From positions 210,122-274,121 of the forward strand of contig JAHDXL010000004.1 of assembly GCA_023382935.1 (NCBI GenBank): a DNA stretch of 64,000 nt, given 5' to 3'. Numbering within the stretch: position 1 is the stretch's first letter; each line of letters starts with the position of its first letter. The position numbers and the translations under genes are program-made. The DNA comes from Phycisphaerales bacterium. Its GTDB lineage: Bacteria > Planctomycetota > Phycisphaerae > Phycisphaerales > UBA1924. The notes below the pieces were generated by a model. That model searched no databases, was not told the origin of the DNA, and saw only the letters and a list, made by a program, of their open reading frames with translations. Shown piece after piece: positions 39,109 through 47,444 of this stretch.

Positions 39109-40604
39109 GCCCGACGCTCCGGGCCCGTCTCAAGGAACCCCCGCGCCACCTGCCAGACCGGGCCGGCCCCCATGACTACCAGCAGGTCGCCCCCGCGGCA
39201 GAGATTCTCCAATTGTTCGACGATCGCCCCGAACGGGTGTAGGTGCATGGCCCGCACCCCGCGCGAACGCAGTCGATCCACCAAGTCAGCCGACGACACC
39301 TTGTGCTTCTCCGTCTGCGGGTCGCGCACGAAGTAGATCTGCGGCACGATCACCACGTCGGCCTGCTCGAAACTGGTCGCGAACTCCTCCATCAGGAAGC
39401 GCGTCCGCGAGTGCTGGTGGGGCTGGAACACGCAGATGAGTCGCCCGCCCTGCTCTTCCGGGCGCTCGGCCTGGCGCAGGGCGCGCAACGTCGCGTCGAT
39501 CTCGGTCGGGTGATGCCCGTAGTCGTCATACACCCGCACGCGCCCACCGTCGGGCATGGTCCGCTCGCCGAGCATCTGCATGCGCCGATCGAGCCCGCCA
39601 AAGCGCTGGAGTGAGTCCATCACGTGCGTCGGCTCGGCTCCCAGCATGATCGCCACCGCCGCCGCGGTGGCCGCATTGATGGCGTTGTGCTCGCCGGCCA
39701 TGCGATTGGTCCACGTCCACTGCTGATCGCCGTGGCGCAACGTGACCCGGCGCGTCCGTGTGTCAAACGACACCGCCCAGTCGGCCGCAGGGTTGAAGCC
39801 GATCGTCTCCACGCCGCAGTCCAGCCCGGCGCAGATCACGCCTCGATGAGCCCCGTCGTGGGCGATGAGCAGCCGCCCACCCTGCCGCGCCGGCGGCACC
39901 AGCCGGGCAAACTGGGCGAACGCCTCGATCACCGCATCCAGTGACCCGTAGATGTCCAGGTGGTCGGCCTCGACTGAGTTGATCGTCGCCACCAGCGGCC
40001 GCAGATTGTGGAACGACCGGTTGAACTCGCATGCCTCGGCCACGAGCAGGCCGGGACGATCGGCCATGGGGCCCTGCGGCACGGTGCGAGCGCCGATGCG
40101 GAAGCCGACCGGCTCCTCGGACGCCGGGCCAAGGCACCCGTTGGCCAGTTGTCCGCAGGTGGCGCCGACGATGACGTTGGGATCCAGCCCGGCATCGGTG
40201 AGTACACATCCGAGCATGGCCGTCGTCGTGCTCTTGCCGTGCGTGCCCGCGATGGCCACGCCGGTCATGCCCGCCATGGCCGCCCCCAGCGCCTCGGCGT
40301 AGGTCAGCACCCGAATTCCCCGCTCGCTCGCCTGGACGACCAGCGGGTGATCAAACCGCACGGCGGCGGAAACGATCAGCAGGTCGCGGTCGTCGGGCAG
40401 GCGCGCCTCGGGCGTGTCGTCCACCACGCCGATGCCGTGGGACTCGAGCGATTCGGTCAGCGACGAGCGCGTCGCGTCGCACCCGCGCACGTCGCCCCCA
40501 CCCCCGGCCAGCAAGCGCGCCAACCCCGACATGCCGCATCCGCCGATGCCGACCATGAACGGGCGCGTGGCGCCAAAGGTTGTCTTCATCCAGTCCCGGG
40601 ACAT
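39105..40604 (-). CDS. murC: UDP-N-acetylmuramate--L-alanine ligase
   Basis: Adds L-Ala to UDP-MurNAc, the first amino acid of the peptidoglycan stem. MVGIGGCGMSGLARLLAGGG is the N-terminal UDP-binding Rossmann motif of MurC, VAIAGTHGKSTTTAMLGCVL the ATP loop, EACEFNRSFHNLRP the conserved ECDE-like segment, INSVEADHLDIYG the MurC-type ..E.DH.D.YG, HNAINAATAAAVA and VYDDYGHHPTEIDATLRALR the C-terminal signature, FQPHQHSRT. Start is uncertain among ATG 40604, ATG 40589 and GTG 40628, with no clear ribosome site. It is the first gene of the murC-murB-ddl-ftsQ-like-membrane protein-greA run. Confidence 0.95.
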   Translation of the reverse strand: MSRDWMKTTFGATRPFMVGIGGCGMSGLARLLAGGGGDVRGCDATRSSLTESLESHGIGVVDDTPEARLPDDRDLLIVSAAVRFDHPLVVQASERGIRVLTYAEALGAAMAGMTGVAIAGTHGKSTTTAMLGCVLTDAGLDPNVIVGATCGQLANGCLGPASEEPVGFRIGARTVPQGPMADRPGLLVAEACEFNRSFHNLRPLVATINSVEADHLDIYGSLDAVIEAFAQFARLVPPARQGGRLLIAHDGAHRGVICAGLDCGVETIGFNPAADWAVSFDTRTRRVTLRHGDQQWTWTNRMAGEHNAINAATAAAVAIMLGAEPTHVMDSLQRFGGLDRRMQMLGERTMPDGGRVRVYDDYGHHPTEIDATLRALRQAERPEEQGGRLICVFQPHQHSRTRFLMEEFATSFEQADVVIVPQIYFVRDPQTEKHKVSSADLVDRLRSRGVRAMHLHPFGAIVEQLENLCRGGDLLVVMGAGPVWQVARGFLETGPERRA

Positions 40605-40699
40605 CGTCTTGGTGGTGGTGGTACTCACGCCAAGAGTATCGGCCGCAGCGTCCCGCGCAGGTGAGCCGGGCACGACAACCCGCGCTATCCTCGATTCCG

Positions 40700-41314
40700 G
40701 TGCCAGATCCAGCCAACATTCTCCCGCAACTGCCCGGCGATGCCAAGGGCTTGCCCTACCGGCTCGCCTGCCTGTGTGACCTGCGCGACGCGGCTGGGCG
40801 TGTGCTGCTTATCCGACGGCAGAAGGAGCCCAACTTCGGGCTGTGCTCGCCCATCGGAGGCAAACTGGACATGGAAACTGGGGAGAGCCCGGCGCAGTGC
40901 GCCCAGCGCGAAATCGCTGAGGAAGCCGGCATTGACATCCCCATCGCACGCCTCCATCTGGTCGGGCTGATCAGCGAGTGTGCCTTCGAGGGGCGCGGAC
41001 ACTGGTTGCTGTTCTACTACCGCGTGTTGGGGGTGGTCGAGGTCAAGACCGGGCCCATGAAGGAGGGGCTGCTCGAGTGGCACGAGCCGGGGACGCTCAC
41101 TTCGCTGCCGTTGCCCGAGACTGATCGCCGAATCATCTGGCCCCTGGTCCACAAGCATGAGCGCTCCGGCCCGCACGATCTGCCCGGTTTTTTTGCCCTG
41201 CACATCGATTGCCGCGGCGACGAACTCGCCTGGACGATCGAACAGGAAACCCCTCCCGCACGATCGGGGCCAGTTGAGCCCGCCAATCTCAGCCCAGCGC
41301 CCGGATCAGGCTGA
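40700..41314 (+). CDS. Nudix hydrolase
   Basis: Hydrolyses a nucleoside diphosphate linked to another group. The full Nudix box GGKLDMETGESPAQCAQREIAEEAG (key residues G, E, R-E-x-x-E-E-x-G) lies at about residues 53-77. The GTG at 40700 gives 204 residues and starts just before the first domain strand (RLACLCDLRDAAGRVLLIRR); it is divergent from murC. The box and surrounding WLLFYYRVLGVVE fit MutT/8-oxo-dGTPase-like proteins, but the substrate cannot be told. The last 26 bases overlap the 3' end of the opposite gene, so its C-terminus after residue ~170 (Pro-rich) may be shorter. Confidence 0.85.
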   Translation: MPDPANILPQLPGDAKGLPYRLACLCDLRDAAGRVLLIRRQKEPNFGLCSPIGGKLDMETGESPAQCAQREIAEEAGIDIPIARLHLVGLISECAFEGRGHWLLFYYRVLGVVEVKTGPMKEGLLEWHEPGTLTSLPLPETDRRIIWPLVHKHERSGPHDLPGFFALHIDCRGDELAWTIEQETPPARSGPVEPANLSPAPGSG

Positions 41315-42743
41315 ACAGCAGCAGGAGCAGGGTGCCGTTGTGCAGGGCGTGTGCCGTCATCGACGCGACCAGCGAGCCGCGCCATTCCCGCATCATGCAG
41401 AAGACCAGCCCGAGCATGATGAGCGGAGGGGTCATCAGCGGGCCATAGTTGTGCATGAACGCGAACAGCACGCCGCTGATCAGCCCGGCGACGATCGCGG
41501 GAAAGTAGGCCCGCAGATGCCGGTAGACGGCGCCGCGGAAGATCAGTTCTTCGCACAGGGGCGCCCAGATCGTGGCCATGAGGAAGAACAGGGTCTGCAG
41601 CAGCGGATCGGCCTTCTCGACCAGTTCGATCATGGGGTTGCTCGGCGGCGCCTGCGGACCTCCCAACACCCACTCCCTGATCGCCAGCAGCGCGATGACC
41701 GCCAGGATCGCCAGCAGGTAGAGCGGCAGGGCTGCCAGGTATGCGAAAACGCCCGATCCCATCTCGCGGAACAGCCCCCTCCCTGTGTGCAGTCCGATCG
41801 CCTGTCGCCACTCGGAGAGGTTCATGCCCCGGGCTAGAGGCCACAGTGGTGTGATCAGCAAGATCCACTGGGCGCCCATCGTGGCGTAAATGACCCACCC
41901 GCTCTGCTCGGGTCCGATCAGAGCGACCACGCCCAACGCCGACAACTTGATCGCCAGGAACAGTCCGACGAACAGCGCGAACGTCTCGAGAAACACACTG
42001 CCACCCGCCTCCGGACCGACGAACGTCGGACGCACCCGCCGCAGCGCCAGCAGCACCACCGCAACCACAAAAAGTGCGAATCCGGCCGCGATCGCTCCAA
42101 CGATGACGAAAGCGCCGACGACCATCAGGAGAATGCCACCTGCCCCGCGGCGCAGTTCGCGCCGGGCGGGGTCGTCCCTAGGTAGGTCATACGTCAGGGC
42201 GATCTGGGCGTAGTACCCGTGCCGGGCGACCAGGCCTTCGCGCTCTTCGGGCGAAACGGGAGCCTCACCTCCATCCGGCGTCGCCTCGGCCGCGGCGTAG
42301 AGGCGCTGGAAGATGGCAATGTCGGCCCTGAGTTCTTCCGCCGCCGCCTGCTCGCACGCCGGCTCAAGCCGGTCAAGAGCCGAGCGGGGGCCTTCAACTT
42401 CGGCCAACGCAATAGCCAAATACACCTTTTCCTGGGGCGTGCGGGCCCAGGTGGCCAGCACCTCGGCCGACTTGGGGTCCGAGGCAAATAGGTCGCTCAA
42501 CTTGATGACCATGCGGAAGGCCATGTCCGCCTGGAGATTGACCGACTCGATGCCGACCGGCTCTTGAGGTGTCGTCTCGGGCTCCGGCTCGGGCCAGGCC
42601 TGCAGCAGCGCGGTGGCTAGGAAAAGAGCAGCCGCCAGGACGGTCGCAAGCGTCCGCGAGAACCTGGACCCCGGATCGCGAGGCTTCGGGGGAGGTTCGA
42701 TGGGCGGTGGGCCTGTGGTTATCGGATCTTGTGGCTCGGGCAT
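41289..42743 (-). CDS. CPBP-family intramembrane metalloprotease (CAAX/Abi type)
   Basis: A 484-residue membrane protein. One N-terminal membrane segment (about 27-43) is followed by an alpha-helical, Glu/Ala-rich outer domain (about 60-190), then about seven further segments. The catalytic motifs of the family are present: EELIFRGAVYRHL (EExxxR, near residue 399), FAFMHNYG (FxxxH) and TAHALHNGTL (HxxxN-like). Members cleave membrane or prenylated substrates; bacterial ones are involved in bacteriocin self-immunity or signalling. No candidate partner is adjacent. It is transcribed divergently from rplM. Confidence 0.85.
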   Translation of the reverse strand: MPEPQDPITTGPPPIEPPPKPRDPGSRFSRTLATVLAAALFLATALLQAWPEPEPETTPQEPVGIESVNLQADMAFRMVIKLSDLFASDPKSAEVLATWARTPQEKVYLAIALAEVEGPRSALDRLEPACEQAAAEELRADIAIFQRLYAAAEATPDGGEAPVSPEEREGLVARHGYYAQIALTYDLPRDDPARRELRRGAGGILLMVVGAFVIVGAIAAGFALFVVAVVLLALRRVRPTFVGPEAGGSVFLETFALFVGLFLAIKLSALGVVALIGPEQSGWVIYATMGAQWILLITPLWPLARGMNLSEWRQAIGLHTGRGLFREMGSGVFAYLAALPLYLLAILAVIALLAIREWVLGGPQAPPSNPMIELVEKADPLLQTLFFLMATIWAPLCEELIFRGAVYRHLRAYFPAIVAGLISGVLFAFMHNYGPLMTPPLIMLGLVFCMMREWRGSLVASMTAHALHNGTLLLLLFSLIRALG

Positions 42744-42868
42744 TGTCTATAGCATCGGCCACGGAAGTTCTGGTGTCCACGGGGAAGGGTCTGCGGATCG
42801 GTCACACGCGATTCGGGGCGCGGCCGTGCGCTCCAAATCACCTATGTGGACAACCGATCGCTTCTTCC

Positions 42869-42896
42869 TTGACTCCACCCTGCGCCGGCCTAAATT
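42869..42896 (+). promoter_or_regulatory. Sigma-70-like promoter of the rplM-rpsI unit
   Basis: TTGACT (42869-42874), 16 bases, TAAATT (42891-42896). The leader to the rplM start is about 115 bases and contains a GCCGGC-TCCA-GCCGGC hairpin (42943-42958), which could carry ribosomal-protein autoregulation as L13 does in E. coli; that role is inference. Confidence 0.5.
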
Positions 42897-43016
42897 CCCC
42901 CCTCTGCTCCGCGATCGGCGGGGATGGACATTTCAAACATGCCGGCTCCAGCCGGCCCGCCCCGCCCGGCAGGCGGCGTAGCACGTCGTCCCGGGTGACG
43001 ACACGAGGAGGTCGTG

Positions 43017-43463
43017 ATGCCCACGCATCTCAGGCGTCAGACGTACATGGCCAAGAAGGGCGAGGTTGATCGCTCGTGGCGCATCGTGGACGCGACGGAC
43101 AAGCCGCTTGGTCGGCTTGCGGTGGAAGTCGCCACGGTGCTCATGGGCAAGCATCGCCCGGAGTACACCCCGCACGTAGACATGGGTGACTTCGTCATCA
43201 TCACCAACGCCACGCAGGTTGGTCTGACCGGGCGCAAGGCCGAGCAGCGCATCAAGCAGCGTTACACGGGCTATCCGGGCGGGCTGAAGTTCGAGAGTTA
43301 CGGGCAGTTGCGTGAACGTCGCCCGGAGAAGTTGATCGAAGACGCGGTGCGTCGCATGTTGCCCAAGAACCGTCTCGGGCGCGTCATGCTCAAGAAGTTG
43401 CGCGTGTATCCCGGCGCCGAACATCCGCACGCGTCTCAGCACCCCACGCCGCTGGAAGTCTGA
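43017..43463 (+). CDS. rplM: 50S ribosomal protein L13
   Basis: Early-assembly 23S rRNA-binding protein. RSWRIVDATDKPLGRLAVEVATVLMGKHRPEYTPH is the full family N-terminal signature (key W.IVDA...LGRLA...A..L.GK), followed by GDFVIITNATQVGLTGRKAEQ and HASQHPTPLEV near the end. ATG 43017 has GGAGG five bases upstream; a GTG one codon earlier is the alternative. Length 148 is usual. rpsI follows 57 bases later, the conserved rplM-rpsI pair. Confidence 0.98.
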   Translation: MPTHLRRQTYMAKKGEVDRSWRIVDATDKPLGRLAVEVATVLMGKHRPEYTPHVDMGDFVIITNATQVGLTGRKAEQRIKQRYTGYPGGLKFESYGQLRERRPEKLIEDAVRRMLPKNRLGRVMLKKLRVYPGAEHPHASQHPTPLEV

Positions 43464-43520
43464 CTTTCGCTGAAAACAGGGTGCTCGCGGCAGGGTCGCG
43501 GGCGCCGGAGGCATTGATCC

Positions 43521-44054
43521 ATGGCTGAACAAGGCTTTGAGACCACGATCACGAATCCTGCCCTGGTCGGCGAGAGCGTCAAGCCCGACGCGCCGCGCGA
43601 GCAGGCTCATCACGAACTGCCCGATCCCAAGCCCGCAGACAAGCACGGGTGGTGGTGGGGCACCGGTCGTCGCAAGACGGCGGTGGCTCGCGTCCGCCTG
43701 CGTCCGGCTCGCGAGGGGCAGGGTAAGGTGCAGATGCAGACCTCGGCCAAGAAGTTCAAGAGCGTTGAGGAGTACTTCTCCGAGCCGCGCGACCGCAACG
43801 ACGTGTACGCACCGCTGCGTCTGAGCGACACCGAGGGCAAACTCGACGTGTTCGTCCGCGCCCACGGCGGGGGGTACATGGGCCAAGCCCAGGCTGTGCG
43901 GCTCGGCATCGCCCGCGCCCTGGTGGGGTACGACCCAACCTTCGAGCCGGCGCTGCGTGAAGCAGGCTACCTGACCCGGGACGCCCGAAAGGTCGAGCGC
44001 AAGAAGTACGGACAGCCCGGCGCTCGGCGTCGCTTCCAGTTCTCGAAGCGCTGA
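43521..44054 (+). CDS. rpsI: 30S ribosomal protein S9 with N-terminal extension
   Basis: Binds 16S rRNA with its C-terminal tail at the P site. The core WWWGTGRRKTAVARVRLRPARE through AHGGGYMGQAQAVRLGIARAL and the terminal GARRRFQFSKR are standard. Before GTGRRK there are about 46 extra residues (acidic/Pro-rich, EQGFETTITNPALVGESVKP and so on) not found in typical S9, which begins only a few residues before YGTGRRK. No good internal start is present, so the extension is probably real. The final SKR tail, needed for tRNA contact, is intact. Confidence 0.97.
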   Translation: MAEQGFETTITNPALVGESVKPDAPREQAHHELPDPKPADKHGWWWGTGRRKTAVARVRLRPAREGQGKVQMQTSAKKFKSVEEYFSEPRDRNDVYAPLRLSDTEGKLDVFVRAHGGGYMGQAQAVRLGIARALVGYDPTFEPALREAGYLTRDARKVERKKYGQPGARRRFQFSKR

Positions 44055-44074
44055 TTCGTCTATTCTGATCCGTC

Positions 44075-45070
44075 GTGGGCAGACAACGGCACAAGCGAGG
44101 CGGCTCGGCACGGTCCGGGTCGCCTCGTCGCGCGCGCCGAAGACGCTCGGGCAAGCGTCGCGCCCTGGTGCGCCAGGGCGGGGCGGAGGCCGCAGCCGTG
44201 GCGAACACCCGTGCCGCGCCCGTGTGCACGCCCAGCCAGGCGATGCCGGTTGTCGCACCCGCGCCTAGGCCCCAGAGCGCTGCCTTGCAAGTATGGCGAG
44301 CCGCTCGGATGCAGCGCGTCCGCAGGTTCACCGTGGCCGCCACACTGGCACTGGTCGGGACGCTGTCCATCGTCGCCATCACGGCGTACCTGCTCAGCCA
44401 GGCCGCGCCTCGCTGGTGGGAACCGATCGATCTGGAGAGCCCCGCGACGGCCCGGCGGGCGGACGATCTGGAACGGGCAGTGGGGCATCAACTCACACTG
44501 GTGCGCGAACCGGCTGCGAGTCTTTCGGCAGTTGAGTCGTGGCGCAGCGACGACTGGACCACGTCCATCCAGGCCGGGGATGCCAATGCCTGGCTCAACA
44601 TCAACCTGCGCGACTGGTTGGCCAGTGACCCGAACTTGCCCAACTGGCCGGGCCTGATCGATTCGATGCGCGTGCGGTTCATCGAAGACTCGATCCAGGT
44701 CGGCGTGATGACGGAGCGTGGAGATCATGTGCGCTATCTCAGCGCGACCATTCGCCCGCACATTGATGAGGAGGGCTCGCTCTGGCTGGAAGCGACCTCG
44801 GTGTCGATCGGCCGCCTAGGCATCCCGGCCCCGGTGATGCTCGATCGGGCGGGCGATAGGCTGGCCGAGTTGGTCCCGCATGAACTGGAGAAGCAGACGC
44901 GGTCGCTGCTGCGGCTTCTCCGTGGCGACGAGCCGGTGCCCCACCCCATCATCCGCCTGGGCGACGGCCGACAGGTCCGGCTGGTGAAAATCTTGCCCAG
45001 GAATGGGAAGCTGGTGGTAACCTGCCGGACGGAGGTCGACGGGTCGGGTCGGGCCAGCCGGAGCGAGTAA
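44075..45070 (+). CDS. Single-pass membrane protein, function unknown
   Basis: A 331-residue protein from GTG 44075, 20 bases after rpsI. It has a very basic cytosolic start (RRARRRRSGKRRA), one membrane segment (about 91-110, TVAATLALVGTLSIVAITAYLL) and an outer domain of ~220 residues without a motif I know. A DDWTTSIQAGDANAWLNINLRDWL stretch (about 166-189) and PHIDEEGSLWLEATSV (about 227-242) suggest a beta-rich fold. Tail ends in a basic strand region. The spacing to rpsI suggests read-through from the ribosomal promoter. It resembles lineage-specific planctomycete envelope proteins, but this is only an impression. Confidence 0.7.
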   Translation: MGRQRHKRGGSARSGSPRRARRRRSGKRRALVRQGGAEAAAVANTRAAPVCTPSQAMPVVAPAPRPQSAALQVWRAARMQRVRRFTVAATLALVGTLSIVAITAYLLSQAAPRWWEPIDLESPATARRADDLERAVGHQLTLVREPAASLSAVESWRSDDWTTSIQAGDANAWLNINLRDWLASDPNLPNWPGLIDSMRVRFIEDSIQVGVMTERGDHVRYLSATIRPHIDEEGSLWLEATSVSIGRLGIPAPVMLDRAGDRLAELVPHELEKQTRSLLRLLRGDEPVPHPIIRLGDGRQVRLVKILPRNGKLVVTCRTEVDGSGRASRSE

Positions 45071-45340
45071 TCAGCGGGTCGGAAGATCGAGGTTCTCAAC
45101 CACTGAGAGGTGGTCCAGGTTGCACACCACCAGTTCGCCGTCGTCCTTGCGGAGTTCCACGCGGTCGAGCCACAGTTTCTTGTCCTGGCTGTGGGCGTAC
45201 CACGAACCGGTTTTCTGCTGTCCGACTCGGAGGACGACGCCCTCGACGGCGTGAACCAGCGCCCCGGTGCTGCGGGGAATCTGGCGAGTGACGCGAACGC
45301 GTTGACCGGGCCGAATGTCGAATGCCTGCTGAGCGTGCAT
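45071..45340 (-). CDS. Small conserved-type protein, function unknown
   Basis: An 89-residue soluble protein from ATG 45340. The sequence RPGQRVRVTRQIPRSTGALVHAVEGVVLRVGQQKTGSWYA reads as a small beta-barrel (SH3/KOW-like alternation of charged and hydrophobic residues), followed by KKLWLDRVELRKDDGELVVCNLDHLSVV. I recall similar short proteins in planctomycete genomes but no named family. It is tail to tail with the previous gene with no gap between the stop codons. A long frame upstream to 45889 lies over the structured RNA candidate and is not supported. Confidence 0.6.
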   Translation of the reverse strand: MHAQQAFDIRPGQRVRVTRQIPRSTGALVHAVEGVVLRVGQQKTGSWYAHSQDKKLWLDRVELRKDDGELVVCNLDHLSVVENLDLPTR

Positions 45341-45639
45341 GGGTGTGACTATATCCCTCCTTCTGATGGACACGCTGAGCCAAGCCTGGCCCCTCCTGGC
45401 CACCCGGGATGGGGCAGAACGAATCCACTCCCGGTCGGGGTACGAACAGTGTGGTTCGAGGCGAGATGAAAGCGCCAGGACAAGAGCCATCTTCTTCCGG
45501 AGACGAGACTTAGAGAAAATGCTCGAACCGCCTCGCATCACTCGCGTATGGACTTGGGCCTTGTGTGCCGCGGGCCGACCGAGACGGAGACGGAAGTCCC
45601 CGATCGAGGGTTCCCGGGCTGATCCGCCATGGGGTTGAT
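45341..45639. other. Intergenic region upstream of the structured RNA candidate
   Basis: No gene with recognisable features on either strand. It should hold the promoter of the small gene on the minus strand and of whatever is transcribed toward nhaA, but I find no box pair good enough to call. Confidence 0.4.
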
Positions 45640-45963
45640 TGAGGGTGTTCACCCGTCTGTGAGGAATCTGAAAGAGCGGGTGTTGGAGCCGGGCGCTGCC
45701 CGGACGCGCGTGCGGATGCGGAAGCGTCGTACGGGTGTTTCGCAGTGGTCGAGGCCGGGTGGGTAGGACCCGCAACCTCGCCGTTCCGTGAGCGTCGCCT
45801 GCGAAGGGGTGGGCGACGCTGTGTGGAGAGAGGGTTTCGCCCATTGGGCGACTGTGGGTCGCGGCGTTCCGTTTCCCCGCGACCCGCATTCAGACAGGCC
45901 TCCTTTCTTTCCCACGCTGAGCCGGGCGACGGAAGCCCATCCCCGTCGCCCGGCGAGTTTTTT
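45640..45963 (+). ncRNA. Candidate structured RNA or nhaA leader (riboswitch-like), ending in a terminator
   Basis: The region codes for no convincing protein but forms a series of hairpins: CCGGGC-GCT-GCCCGG (45689-45703), an interrupted stem GAGG...CCTC around GGGTGGGTAGGACCC (about 45751-45779), AGCGTCGCC/GGCGACGCT (about 45790-45820), CGCCC-ATT-GGGCG (about 45838-45850), GGGTCGCGG/CCGCGACCC (about 45856-45885), then a perfect terminator. It lies 93 bases before the nhaA start. It lacks RNase P, tmRNA and SRP signature bases. It could be a small RNA or a transcription-attenuating leader; nhaA-linked cation riboswitches (nhaA-I class) are known elsewhere, but I cannot confirm a match. Confidence 0.4.
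45921..45963 (+). terminator. Strong rho-independent terminator upstream of nhaA
   Basis: GCCGGGCGAC (45921-45930) pairs perfectly with GTCGCCCGGC (45945-45954), 14-base loop, then GAG and six T residues. Confidence 0.9.
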
Positions 45964-46055
45964 GTGCACACCAGTCCGCGGACTCCCATTTCGGACATTG
46001 GTTGCGGTATTGATTGAGTGGTCCCCATCCCACGGGGTGGCGACACTTGCCCGCC

Positions 46056-47435
46056 ATGGCCACACCCACCACGATTCCGTCGCCGGCAAAGGAAACCAAA
46101 CCCATCGCGGCCGAGCGCCTGTTAGCGCCGCTGGAGCGCTTCATGCGCTTCGAGGCGGCCGGGGGTATTTTGCTGATCGCCGTGTCGCTACTGGCGCTCT
46201 TGTGGGCCAACTCCGCATGGGCTGAAGAGTATGTGGCAATCTTCCAGACACGGAAGTTCACGATTGGATACGGCCAATGGGCGTTGTCCAAGCCCCTGAT
46301 CCTGTGGATCAACGACCTGCTGATGGCAGTGTTCTTCCTTCTGGTGGGGCTGGAGATCAAGCGCGAAATTGTGGTGGGGGAACTGAGCACGCCCAGGAAG
46401 GCGGCGCTGCCCCTGGCTGGGGCCCTGGGAGGCATGGTGCTTCCGGGGGTGATCTATGCCGCGATCAACTGGGGTCGCCCGACCATTGGCGGCTGGGGTG
46501 TCCCCATGGCCACGGACATCGCCTTTGCCTTGGGGATTCTCTCGCTGGTGGGCAGCCGAGTGCCCATGTCGTTGCGGGTGTTTCTGACGTCGCTGGCGAT
46601 CGCCGACGACCTGGGGGCTCTGATCATCATCGCGGTGTTCTACACCGAGCAGATCGGCCTGAACTATCTGGCACTGGCCGGCGCCGGGATCGCGGTGCTG
46701 GTGGTGCTAAACCTGCTCGGATTCCGGCGGCCGATCGGCTACATGTTGATCGGGCTGGTCGTCTGGTACTTCGTGCTCAAGAGCGGCGTGCACGCGACGA
46801 TCGCCGGCGTGCTGGTGGCACTGACCATTCCCACGCGCCGGCGCGTCAACCAACATCACTACGTCGATTTCGTGAAGCGCATGATCGGTAAGTTCGAGGA
46901 CAAGATCGATCGCACCGGGCCCGCCCACTCTTCCGGCGAACAGCAGACGCTCGTGCTCGCGATCGAGGGCGCCGGGCGCGCGGTGCAGTCGCCCCTGAGC
47001 AGCCTGGAGTTCAGGCTGATCCCGTGGGTGGCCTTTGCCATCATGCCGGTGTTCGCACTGGCCAACGCCGGCATTGCGTTGGGAAACGGGGAGGATGGAC
47101 AGGGCCTGCCGATGCCCGCATTGCTGGGGGTGGCACTGGGACTGATGATCGGCAAGCCCCTGGGCGTGTTCGGGTTTTCATGGCTGGCGGTCAAGTTGGG
47201 AATCGGTGAGACCATGCCTGGCGTGCAGTGGAGGCACATATTCGGGGCCTCGTGGCTGGCCGGGATCGGGTTCACCATGGCGCTCTTCATCGCCAACCTG
47301 GCGTTCAAGAACGACCCTGGCTCGCTGGACGCGGCCAAACTGGGCGTGCTCGGCGGGTCGATCGTCGCTGGCGCTGTGGGCCTGGGCGTGCTGATGATGT
47401 GCCCGAAGATCCAGCATGACCCCTACCACGGCTAG
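46056..47435 (+). CDS. nhaA: Na+/H+ antiporter NhaA
   Basis: Exchanges Na+ or Li+ for protons to control pH and salt. The 459-residue protein has about 12 hydrophobic segments and family motifs FEAAGGILLIAVSLLALLWANS, NDLLMAVFFLLVGLEIKREIVVGEL, VPMATDIAFALGILSLVG (Asp equivalent to E. coli 133) and LAIADDLGALIIIAVFY (the Asp pair equivalent to 163-164), which form the ion site. FANAGIAL-type FALANAGIAL follows. The middle loop (about 255-305) is longer than in E. coli and charged. pabC-like starts nine bases after. The upstream terminator may attenuate transcription. Confidence 0.97.
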   Translation: MATPTTIPSPAKETKPIAAERLLAPLERFMRFEAAGGILLIAVSLLALLWANSAWAEEYVAIFQTRKFTIGYGQWALSKPLILWINDLLMAVFFLLVGLEIKREIVVGELSTPRKAALPLAGALGGMVLPGVIYAAINWGRPTIGGWGVPMATDIAFALGILSLVGSRVPMSLRVFLTSLAIADDLGALIIIAVFYTEQIGLNYLALAGAGIAVLVVLNLLGFRRPIGYMLIGLVVWYFVLKSGVHATIAGVLVALTIPTRRRVNQHHYVDFVKRMIGKFEDKIDRTGPAHSSGEQQTLVLAIEGAGRAVQSPLSSLEFRLIPWVAFAIMPVFALANAGIALGNGEDGQGLPMPALLGVALGLMIGKPLGVFGFSWLAVKLGIGETMPGVQWRHIFGASWLAGIGFTMALFIANLAFKNDPGSLDAAKLGVLGGSIVAGAVGLGVLMMCPKIQHDPYHG

Positions 47436-47444
47436 AGTGCCGAC

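Noticed and set aside
45640-45963. RNase P RNA, tmRNA, SRP RNA or 6S RNA
   Set aside because: No GAGGAAAGTCC/ACAGAA pair, no tmRNA ends or tag frame, no GGAAGG..AGCAGC SRP hairpin, and no long near-continuous 6S helix.
45510-46046. Minus-strand open frame of 178 codons over the structured RNA region
   Set aside because: Composition is Arg/Pro/Ser-rich with no motif and no ribosome site; the strand conflicts with nhaA's leader.
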